Shown: positions 33,827 through 39,985 of the stretch, piece after piece
How positions within the stretch are numbered: the first letter of the stretch is position 1
How the letters are laid out: each line of letters begins with the position of its first letter
Position numbers and translations under genes: made by a program
NCBI GenBank assembly: GCA_905182635.1
Contig: CAJJCM010000004.1
Span: forward strand, 1 to 39,985
Direction of reading: 5' to 3'
DNA from: an uncultured Candidatus Poseidoniales archaeon
Lineage (GTDB): Archaea; Thermoplasmatota; Poseidoniia; Poseidoniales; Poseidoniaceae
Length of the DNA: 39,985 bases
Notes under the pieces: model-generated
Told to the model about the DNA's origin: nothing
What the model saw: the letters and a program-made list of their open reading frames with translations, nothing else
Database searches by the model: none

Positions 33827-34171
33827 TCAGATTATTTCGCCACGAGGTTGTGACGAATCGGTATCGACGGGTTCAGTGCTCGCCGCTTCCTTTTCCATTT
33901 TCTTGTCGATGAATGTGCGCATATATTCCGGTAATTCGCCATTGACAAAAATCACATCGTTGATGTGGTCCAGTTTCTTGAGAGAATAGTAGATTTGCAT
34001 TGCAGTCATTGGCGTTGAGGAACAACCAGTACATCCACCATCGAGTGAGAGCATGATATTCCCATCGGTTGTATCGATAACAGTAACAACACCATCGTGT
34101 TCATCAAGGATCTCTTGAACTGGGCCGATTTCGGCCAAGACCTCCTCTGCAGTGATGCTCATCAATCCCAT
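33827..34171 (-). CDS. NifU-like Fe-S scaffold domain protein
   Basis: Single NifU C-terminal-type domain, which holds or passes on Fe-S clusters. The core is GNIMLSLDGGCTGCSSTPMT with Cys47 and Cys50 (CxxC), preceded by the typical EEVLAEIGPVQEILDEHDG helix. A 30-residue charged tail follows. Size, 114 residues, fits the stand-alone NfuA-like form. GGGGAGAT lies before the ATG at 34171; an in-frame ATG at 34162 is possible. Clients in this window could be aconitase X and endonuclease III (inference). Confidence 0.88.
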   Translation of the reverse strand: MGLMSITAEEVLAEIGPVQEILDEHDGVVTVIDTTDGNIMLSLDGGCTGCSSTPMTAMQIYYSLKKLDHINDVIFVNGELPEYMRTFIDKKMEKEAASTEPVDTDSSQPRGEII

Positions 34172-34243
34172 GCTGTCGTATCTCCCCTTTCAATAATTGC
34201 TTGCTCAGCCGGTATTTGAAACGGTATCGGCGGTAAGGTAAAC

Positions 34244-34280
34244 CCCTCAAAAAGTCGTGCAGTGGGTGTTTTTTTGAGGG
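34244..34280. repeat. Inverted repeat upstream of the pyrophosphatase gene
   Basis: Perfect 10-base arms CCCTCAAAAA and TTTTTGAGGG separated by 17 bases, in the 158-base divergent spacer between the NifU-like gene and hppA. It could be an operator, an RNA hairpin in a leader, or a remnant terminator. About 49 bases separate it from the hppA ATG. Confidence 0.5.
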
Positions 34281-34329
34281 AACCACTTATCAAGGGCTCT
34301 TTGGTCGCCGGCATTACAGGTGTTCTATA

Positions 34330-36471
34330 ATGATGGATAATATACCAATGATTGCCGTAGGTGCAGGTCTCGTCGGACTTGCTATTGCGTTTATGCTGTA
34401 CAAACAAGTGAACAAAGTGGAAATTGACAACGAGAAAGTTGCCAGTATCACAAAAGAAATTCAAGAAGGTGCAATGGCATTTCTTGTTGCAGAATACAAA
34501 GTACTTGCTGTGTTCGTCGTAGTTGTCGGTGCAGTCTTAGCATTTTTGAATGACACTGATACTGCAATCGCCTTCTTTGCAGGTGCGATTGCTTCAGTCA
34601 TTGCCGGATTCTCGGGAATGCGTGCGGCAACTTCTGCGAACGGTCGAACCACAATGGCTGCCAAGAATGACGGTAAAGCCGGTGCTTTGGCAGTCTCATA
34701 CAACGGTGGAGCCGTCATGGGCCTTTCTGTTGGTGGACTTGGTCTGCTTGGAATCTCACTGATTGCATACTGGCTTGGTGCTGGAGATGATGGCTCAAAC
34801 CTTTCAGCAGCAGCAGGATTTGGTATGGGTGCTTCATCCATTGCACTCTTTGCCCGTGTCGGTGGCGGTATTTACACCAAAGCTGCCGACGTCGGTGCTG
34901 ACCTTGTCGGTAAAGTCGAAGCAGGTATTCCTGAAGATGACCCACGAAATCCAGGTGTTATCGCAGATAACGTTGGCGACAACGTTGGCGATGTCGCTGG
35001 AATGGGTGCAGATATCTTTGAATCCTTTGTCGGTTCCATCATTGCAGCCATGATTATTTCGAGTTCAGATGACTTTAACGGTGGCGTGGATTATGTTATT
35101 ATGCCAATTATGCTTGGATTAATTGGTTACATTGCTTCTATTGTTGGTGTCTTTTCAATGGTTCTTCTCAAGAACCTCAAGGATGCAGCAGCAGCCCTTC
35201 GATACACCACCTTCATCGGCGCTATCCTCTTTTGGATTGGTGGCTATCTGGCTCTTTCCGAAGGACCTCTTGGTCAAGGCTTGATCGATGTTGATATCGG
35301 TGTTATGCATTCGGTTGTTCTCGGCAGTGTGGTCGGAATCCTGATCGGTCTGGTCACCGAATACTATACTGGTATTGAACCGGTTTTCGGCATCAAAACT
35401 AAGGCAATTCAACACATTGGACAAATGTCGAAAACAGGACCTGCGACCAATGGTATTGCAGGATTGTCCGTCGGTATGATGTCCACCTTTGTTCCAATTC
35501 TCCTCATCGCAGCAGGTATTCTTGGTGCGAACCACTTCGGTGGTGCGGACTACGGCCTCTACTGTATTGCTATGGCTGCCATGGGTATGCTCGCTACAGT
35601 CGGTGTCACCATGACCGTCGATGCTTACGGACCAGTTGTTGACAATGCTGGTGGAATTGCAGAGATGAGCGGCCTTGGAGCAGATGTCCGAGCAATTACT
35701 GATGAACTCGATTCGATTGGAAACACAACCGCTGCAGTTGGCAAAGGATTCGCTATCGGGTCTGCTGCTTTGACCGCACTTGCATTATTTGCTGCTTACA
35801 TGGCAGAATTCGGCGGAGACATGAACTTGTCACTCGATAACCCACTGGTTGTCGTTGGGCTTCTCATTGGTGGCGGTCTACCCTTCGTAGTTGCTGCAAT
35901 GACCATGACTTCAGTCGGAAAGGCTGCTGGTGACATGGTTGTTGAAATCCGACGCCAATTCGCAGTCATGAGAAAGGCTCTCGAAGCAGATACTCCAGAA
36001 GGTGTTGACGTTGCTGATGTCTCAACATGGCCAACACAAATTGAAGCCGAAGGGGTCATGTATCCTGACAGTGCTTCCTGTGTTGATATTTCGACCAAGG
36101 CAGCCCTTCGTGAGATGGTCGGTCCTGGTGTTGTTGCTATCGTCGCTCCAGTTGCAGTAGGTCTTGCACTTGGTTCGGAAGCACTCGGTGGTCTTCTTGC
36201 AGGTTCTTTGGTCACAGGTGTTCTCATGGCTTTGTTCATGGCCAACGCTGGTGGTGCTTGGGACAATGCAAAGAAAGCAATCGAACAAGGCCACATTGAA
36301 GGTGCAGAGAAAGGCGATGCTGCCCACGAAGCAGCAGTTATCGGCGATACCATTGGAGACCCATTCAAGGACACCTCGGGTCCATCACTCAACATTCTCA
36401 TCAAATTGATGGCCATTGTTGCAGTTGTTCTTGCCGGAACCGGCAAGCTCACAGAAACTGGACTTCTTTGA
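34330..36471 (+). CDS. hppA: Membrane-bound pyrophosphatase, K+-dependent ion pump
   Basis: Integral membrane enzyme that couples pyrophosphate hydrolysis to pumping of Na+ or H+. The substrate site is clear: [47 protein letters not shown], shown here by its DVGADLVGK and DDPRNP[13 protein letters not shown] elements. [10 protein letters not shown] has Ala468 and Gly471, the pair that marks K+-dependent enzymes (K+-independent ones have Lys and Thr). The helix after the Asp motifs has DIFESFVGS with a Glu, as in Na+-pumping and dual Na+/H+ members, but the ion cannot be settled from sequence alone. Length 713 residues is normal, with about 16 hydrophobic helices. CAGGTGTT precedes the ATG. 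Confidence 0.95.
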   Translation: MMDNIPMIAVGAGLVGLAIAFMLYKQVNKVEIDNEKVASITKEIQEGAMAFLVAEYKVLAVFVVVVGAVLAFLNDTDTAIAFFAGAIASVIAGFSGMRAATSANGRTTMAAKNDGKAGALAVSYNGGAVMGLSVGGLGLLGISLIAYWLGAGDDGSNLSAAAGFGMGASSIALFARVGGGIYTKAADVGADLVGKVEAGIPEDDPRNPGVIADNVGDNVGDVAGMGADIFESFVGSIIAAMIISSSDDFNGGVDYVIMPIMLGLIGYIASIVGVFSMVLLKNLKDAAAALRYTTFIGAILFWIGGYLALSEGPLGQGLIDVDIGVMHSVVLGSVVGILIGLVTEYYTGIEPVFGIKTKAIQHIGQMSKTGPATNGIAGLSVGMMSTFVPILLIAAGILGANHFGGADYGLYCIAMAAMGMLATVGVTMTVDAYGPVVDNAGGIAEMSGLGADVRAITDELDSIGNTTAAVGKGFAIGSAALTALALFAAYMAEFGGDMNLSLDNPLVVVGLLIGGGLPFVVAAMTMTSVGKAAGDMVVEIRRQFAVMRKALEADTPEGVDVADVSTWPTQIEAEGVMYPDSASCVDISTKAALREMVGPGVVAIVAPVAVGLALGSEALGGLLAGSLVTGVLMALFMANAGGAWDNAKKAIEQGHIEGAEKGDAAHEAAVIGDTIGDPFKDTSGPSLNILIKLMAIVAVVLAGTGKLTETGLL

Positions 36472-36520
36472 TTCGCTTTGAAGCGTTAGGCTCTTGAAGA
36501 AAGCCCGCTAGGGTAGGAAC

Positions 36521-37486
36521 ATGGGCCGTAGGTTCGAAGTCACCGCAATGTTGCTGCTCTTGATGTGTACCAGCGTTTTAGCAGGTTGTACGACTGGCTC
36601 CCTCGCCTCATCCAGTTCTGATTCCACGACTGAAGAACAGAAACTGCTTCCTGAATGGGAAGTCGGTAATCAGTGGCTCTATACCTTCATCACTCCACAA
36701 TTTGGTGAAGACAGTGCTCGATTAGTCGTTGCCGAAGTTGACACTGAAGAAGGCGTCTACACACTCGGCATCTCTTCAGAGCGAGAGGCACAACGTCACG
36801 CAGTCATCAATCATAACCCATTCATTGGCAGAATCACTCTTGATGGATTATCCGTCTATGAAAACGGTGAACCACAATCAGTCTTCTCCTTCCCATGGAC
36901 AATCGGTGATACCTGGGGATTCACTTTGTTCGGGCAAGATTGGACAGCAACAACTGATTCCATCAACAACGGTGACGCTCGCGTCTCAGCCACATCGGCT
37001 GAAGGACACGAAATATCCTACACTTTCAGTGGCTCCAAGGGATTCCTCGAAAACTTTGTTTGGCGGGATGCTGAAGGCCAACGACAATTACGAATGGACC
37101 TCAATGTGGCTCGAGACAGCTACAGTGGCGATGTCTTCTTTTATCGTGCTCGTGATTTAATCGACAGAATGTATGAAGAGAATGACCAAGAAGTGTATGA
37201 TACGTTTCTCGATGAAGGCCATCCTTCTGAAGGAAATTGGAATACACTGGTGTGGTACCTTGATGTTGAAATAAGCCAAGGTGGTTCGGGTTCACTCTCG
37301 ATGAAAGACCATGCAGGGGCTTCTCCTCTTACCAGGGCATGGGGCTCTGGTGCAACAGAGAAAGGCGCTATTGGAACCATACCCTCGAATTCCGGCGAGT
37401 ATTCGCTGACCGTAACGGTTCGTGGCCCTGAGTCGTTTGTTCACCTCAAAGTTGCAGGTGCACTCGTGTTCCAATGGGAACTGTGA
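36521..37486 (+). CDS. Putative lipoprotein, function unknown
   Basis: A protein of 321 residues with a lipoprotein signal peptide: basic start, hydrophobic core and lipobox SVLAGC with Cys23. A Ser/Thr-rich spacer follows, then a beta-rich domain with WEVGNQWLYTF and FPWTIGDTWGFTLFG. This pairing of G-x-x-W strands is common in archaeal secreted proteins of unknown role. The C-terminal 90 residues (about 245-321) look like a separate beta-sandwich ending in VHLKVAGALVFQWEL. No enzyme motif seen. A short palindrome CGCTTTGAAGCG lies between hppA and this gene. The next gene starts 9 bases downstream. Confidence 0.68.
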   Translation: MGRRFEVTAMLLLLMCTSVLAGCTTGSLASSSSDSTTEEQKLLPEWEVGNQWLYTFITPQFGEDSARLVVAEVDTEEGVYTLGISSEREAQRHAVINHNPFIGRITLDGLSVYENGEPQSVFSFPWTIGDTWGFTLFGQDWTATTDSINNGDARVSATSAEGHEISYTFSGSKGFLENFVWRDAEGQRQLRMDLNVARDSYSGDVFFYRARDLIDRMYEENDQEVYDTFLDEGHPSEGNWNTLVWYLDVEISQGGSGSLSMKDHAGASPLTRAWGSGATEKGAIGTIPSNSGEYSLTVTVRGPESFVHLKVAGALVFQWEL

Positions 37487-37495
37487 GGGTTACCT

Positions 37496-38110
37496 TTGCC
37501 TACGCTCGTCATGATGCATGGGATGACTGGGGATGCCAGCATGATGCGCCCATTTGCCGAAAAGATTCTTCCAGAGGGTTGGACTCTTATTGTCCCTGAA
37601 GCGAGATATTCTCACCCTCGTCGTGGACGAACTTGGTGGCGCTATGAGGACGAAGATGCTGATGCAACACGTCGGATGACGCTGTCACGTAGAGAGCTCA
37701 TCGATGTTGATTCTTCACTTTCACAACTCGAACAACTCATCGCAGAACATGCACCACTCGGCCCTTTAGTGGTTGGTGGCTTTTCACAAGGTGGTGCAAT
37801 GGCTCAGGAAATGTTGCAGTTGCCGCTTGCAGATCGGATTGTTGGCGTCGTGGCGATGGGTACTCGACTTGTTCGAGAGATGGAACTTCGTCTTCGTCTT
37901 GCCGAACTCGAACCCAAACATCTGTTTTGGATGCACGGTGAACGAGATTTGAGAGTTTCAATTCAAGATGGTTGGGCGGTAGCTCATGTGTTCGAATCAG
38001 CGGGGTGGGCTATGGAATTGATTGAACATCCAAAAGGCCACATGATTCCAATGGAACACCATGGTGCGTTGAAGGAATGGTTAACTGCGTTGTCGCAAAT
38101 ACGGTTGTAA
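37496..38110 (+). CDS. Alpha/beta-hydrolase, phospholipase/carboxylesterase-like
   Basis: Small serine hydrolase, 204 residues, similar in shape to the phospholipase/carboxylesterase group (YpfH, dienelactone hydrolase-like). The catalytic triad is visible: Ser97 in GFSQGG, Asp151 in HGERDLRV and His182 in PKGHMIP. The first strand and oxyanion loop read LVMMHGMTGD. The start is a TTG after GAGGGTTACC; the first internal ATG (residue 6) would cut off strand 1. The substrate is unknown. Its last 30 bases overlap the convergent glutaredoxin gene. Confidence 0.85.
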   Translation: MPTLVMMHGMTGDASMMRPFAEKILPEGWTLIVPEARYSHPRRGRTWWRYEDEDADATRRMTLSRRELIDVDSSLSQLEQLIAEHAPLGPLVVGGFSQGGAMAQEMLQLPLADRIVGVVAMGTRLVREMELRLRLAELEPKHLFWMHGERDLRVSIQDGWAVAHVFESAGWAMELIEHPKGHMIPMEHHGALKEWLTALSQIRL

Positions 38111-38365
38111 TTGGTCATATCCACCAATGTACACGGGTTGTTCACCTTTGATATCAAAAATGACCGGCACAGTACGATGCCCAGTTGCTTCGACTATTTG
38201 CTGTCGCAAATTTGGCACTTCATCGAAATTAAACTCGGTGAATGTGAGCTCTTTTTGGTCAAGAAAACGCTTTGCTGCAGTACAATAGCCGCAGAAGTTC
38301 CCGGTGTAGATGAGAAACTCTGTATCCAATTGTTGGGCCTGATTGACGATGAATTCTTCGCTCAT
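38081..38365 (-). CDS. Glutaredoxin-like thiol oxidoreductase
   Basis: Thioredoxin-fold protein of 94 residues. The active site is Cys25-Gly-Tyr-Cys28, the cis-proline is in HRTVPVIF, and the glutathione or thiol-binding GGYD segment follows. It reduces disulfides in the cytoplasm and could serve the Bcp peroxiredoxin of this window (inference). No good Shine-Dalgarno site is seen. The gene lies 30 bases after the unknown gene upstream, so it is probably cotranscribed. Confidence 0.9.
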   Translation of the reverse strand: MSEEFIVNQAQQLDTEFLIYTGNFCGYCTAAKRFLDQKELTFTEFNFDEVPNLRQQIVEATGHRTVPVIFDIKGEQPVYIGGYDQLQPYLRQRS

Positions 38366-38395
38366 AACTTCAACTGGGCACGGGTCTACTTGAGG

Positions 38396-38869
38396 CTATG
38401 CGCTCCAAGTCACCACTTCGTAATCAGGGAAGCCTTCATCACTCGCAAGGAATGCATGGATGTGGGGTAGAGATTTTTGAATTTGATCCGCCTGAAGACG
38501 ATAGACCTTCGTTTTGACGCCCAGATTGGCTGCCATTCGACTCAACACTTCTGCAGTCAAAGTTCCAAAGCCGTGAACATCATCAAGAGCGACTCCAGAG
38601 TTCGTCCCCTTCCGCATGGTGCCTTTGGTCGAAGATTGGTCGGTGATGACCACCATTCGATTCACGGGTGAGCGCTCAATTTCATCAATGGCCTGTCTCA
38701 TCAAACCAATGGTTCCAGTCAGGCGTTCAGATAGATTTAGTGAACGGTTGTCATAGCTTTCAACCACGACAACATTTGCATCTTTAATATCCTTCACCGG
38801 TATACATCCTGCTTCGACAAGGTATTCCAAAACGACCCTGTCTCGGCCAAAGTAAAGCAGGTGAGGCAT
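38396..38869 (-). CDS. Unknown soluble protein of 157 residues
   Basis: Not recognised. It is predicted to be an alpha/beta protein with strands HLLYFG, VVVVES and RMVVITDQ alternating with helices, which suggests a Rossmann-like or receiver-like layout. There is a polar, glycine-rich loop (STKGTMRKGTNSGVALDDVHGFG) in the middle, a possible phosphate- or metal-binding loop. No signal peptide or membrane helix. It may be cotranscribed with glutaredoxin. The upstream 148 bases hold divergent promoters. Confidence 0.6.
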   Translation of the reverse strand: MPHLLYFGRDRVVLEYLVEAGCIPVKDIKDANVVVVESYDNRSLNLSERLTGTIGLMRQAIDEIERSPVNRMVVITDQSSTKGTMRKGTNSGVALDDVHGFGTLTAEVLSRMAANLGVKTKVYRLQADQIQKSLPHIHAFLASDEGFPDYEVVTWSA

Positions 38870-38988
38870 GGTGATTCCAAACGATTCTTAGCCATGTTCT
38901 TTGCCCTTCATTGTAACGAAAGTATTATCCCAAAGCGGGTTCAAAATACTGATTATGGCTTTTGAGTATAGCGCTTTTCAACGGAAGG

Positions 38989-38996
38989 ATAAAAAG
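38989..38996 (+). promoter_or_regulatory. TATA box of a leaderless gene
   Basis: ATAAAAAG with the purine-rich GGAAGG just before it as a possible BRE. Its centre lies about 25-26 bases before the ATG at 39018, so transcription would start at or next to the start codon. No Shine-Dalgarno site precedes that ATG, in agreement with a leaderless message. Confidence 0.6.
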
Positions 38997-39017
38997 ACCA
39001 TCCATACACCCCAAACT

Positions 39018-39985
39018 ATGTTAGCGGAGCGTTCGCACAAGTTGGCCTCTTTTGTAGCCCTATTGATGTTTCTGATGTCATCGATTTCATCCGCTCAAGT
39101 GATGTTCATTGACTTTGAATTTGAGGATGAAGATTCTACGCCTCAAGTCGAGTCTAACACACTTGAACTCGCTGATGAACATCCAGCCCATTTCACAGGA
39201 CGTTCCCCTACAGACTTCGATAACGATGGCGTTCTCAATGGTGCTGATGATTGTCCAAATGGCGTTACAGGTTGGACTTCGACCTCGGGGACAGACTACG
39301 ATTCTGATGGTTGCAAAGATGACAACGTCGAAGACGATGATGATGACAACGATGGAGTTTTAGACGCTACTGATATTTGCCCGAAAGGATTCATGCCTTG
39401 GACTTCCAATGGAGTATTAGACTACGATGGTGATGGCTGTAAAGATTCTGAATCAGAAGAACTTGATGATGATAACGACGGCGTTCTCGACGGTGCTGAT
39501 GATTGTGCCGCAGCCCAAACTGGCACTTTAAGTTGGACTTCCAGTGCAGGAACAGATCACGATACTGATGGCTGTCAAGATTCCGGAGAAGACACTGACG
39601 ATGATAACGATGGAATCGTAGACACCAGTGAGACGATATGCCAACTTGGCGATTTAGGTTGGACTTCCAATGGAGGAACAGACTACGATTCTGATGGCTG
39701 TCAAGATTCCGGAGAAGACAACGATGATGACAACGATGGAATCCTCGACACCAATGATAAATGCACCGCAAACGATAGCGATTTAGGTTGGACTTCGACC
39801 TCGGGGACAGACTACGATTCTGATGGCTGTCAAGATTCCGGAGAAGACCTCGATGATGATAATGATGGTATTTGTGATACTTTCGGTCCTGGTTCTTACG
39901 GCACATCGAGTAATTGTGTGGCCTCATCTACTGATGCAGATGAATGTGACGTTGGTGCTACTGGCACTTTAGGTTGGATTTCCAA
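39018..39985 (+). CDS. Secreted protein with thrombospondin type 3-like calcium-binding repeats (cut by window edge)
   Basis: This open frame runs off the end of the window (322 codons seen). From the ATG at 39018 there is a signal peptide (LASFVALLMFLMSSISSA), then from about residue 67 tandem units of roughly 42-45 residues. Each unit has an Asp-rich loop (DDDNDGVLD, then YDSDGC with a Cys), a short linker with Cys-x-x-Gly and a conserved GWTS. Such D-x-D-x-D-G repeats bind Ca2+ and form rod-like structures in thrombospondin type 3 and OmpA-like proteins. It is probably an extracellular, perhaps adhesive, protein. The C-terminal anchor is not seen. The promoter suggests leaderless translation. 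Confidence 0.85.
   Translation, partial: MLAERSHKLASFVALLMFLMSSISSAQVMFIDFEFEDEDSTPQVESNTLELADEHPAHFTGRSPTDFDNDGVLNGADDCPNGVTGWTSTSGTDYDSDGCKDDNVEDDDDDNDGVLDATDICPKGFMPWTSNGVLDYDGDGCKDSESEELDDDNDGVLDGADDCAAAQTGTLSWTSSAGTDHDTDGCQDSGEDTDDDNDGIVDTSETICQLGDLGWTSNGGTDYDSDGCQDSGEDNDDDNDGILDTNDKCTANDSDLGWTSTSGTDYDSDGCQDSGEDLDDDNDGICDTFGPGSYGTSSNCVASSTDADECDVGATGTLGWIS
39216..39985 (+). repeat. Tandem coding repeats, 126-135 bases each
   Basis: The recurring GATGGCTGT or GATGGTTGC element occurs at 39306, 39432, 39567, 39693 and 39822, giving spacings of 126, 135, 126 and 129 bases. Several units are nearly identical at the DNA level (GGTTGGACTTC, GACTACGATTCTGATGG), which points to recent duplication or gene conversion. 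The array continues past the window. Confidence 0.85.

Noticed and set aside
35796-36452. Minus-strand frame of 218 codons within the pyrophosphatase gene
   Set aside because: Complementary to a strongly conserved gene; Ala/Thr/Pro-rich with no motif.
36474-36485. Palindrome CGCTTTGAAGCG after hppA as a terminator
   Set aside because: Five-base stem, two-base loop and no T-tract behind it; too weak to call.
39391-39927. Minus-strand frame of 178 codons rich in His, Arg and Tyr
   Set aside because: It is the antisense of the Asp-rich calcium-binding repeats and copies their periodicity.
39216-39985. CRISPR-like array
   Set aside because: Units of 126-135 bases are in-frame coding repeats without alternating spacer structure.

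Overview
The window looks like a piece of a planktonic marine euryarchaeon, most likely Thermoplasmatota of the Marine Group II / Poseidoniales type (inference). It carries a complete archaellum core (two archaellins, ArlF, ArlG, ArlH, ArlI, ArlJ). Many start codons follow a GGAGGTGA-like Shine-Dalgarno site, and at least one gene looks leaderless behind an archaeal TATA box. Giant Ig-like surface proteins sit among metabolic genes of bacterial flavour (NadE with its own amidase domain, TrhO, a Bcp peroxiredoxin). No tRNA, rRNA, CRISPR array or insertion sequence was seen, and no gene-free stretch exceeds about 160 bases.

Layout. 1-545: start of isoleucyl-tRNA synthetase (minus). 702-8472 (plus): a 1707-residue surface protein with a cytoplasmic WW-like tail, NAD synthetase and TrhO. 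8473-10713 (minus): a collagen-like / ELWxxDGT surface protein. 10840-13620 (plus): fused aconitase X and a nucleotide-sugar epimerase. 13612-15443 (minus): an operon of peroxiredoxin, hexapeptide acyltransferase and flavin-reductase-like protein. 15544-30235 (plus): the archaellum supercluster. It begins with a promoter-proximal dyad and a helical protein, followed by a 1686-residue five-TM ectodomain protein, a coiled-coil protein, two archaellins, an unknown protein in the arlCDE position, arlF-G-H-I-J and a 3-TM protein. 30238-33405 (minus): a DNA repair operon of PolX, two small proteins and endonuclease III. 33497-38110: a small membrane protein, a NifU-like protein (minus), a K+-dependent membrane pyrophosphatase, a lipoprotein and an esterase. 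38081-38869 (minus): glutaredoxin and an unknown protein. 39018-39985: start of a secreted Ca2+-binding (thrombospondin type 3-like) repeat protein cut by the window edge.

The most interesting region is the archaellum supercluster. Several unrecognised proteins lie tightly packed with, and probably cotranscribed with, the motor genes: the giant ectodomain protein, the cytoplasmic coiled-coil/beta-sandwich protein and the protein in the arlCDE slot. They are good candidates for lineage-specific stator, anchor or switch parts. Other points to check are a PolX whose third catalytic aspartate appears to be Gln, an endonuclease III lacking the fourth Fe-S cysteine, an ArlF with an inserted phage-tail-like repeat, and five convergent gene pairs that overlap or nearly abut.
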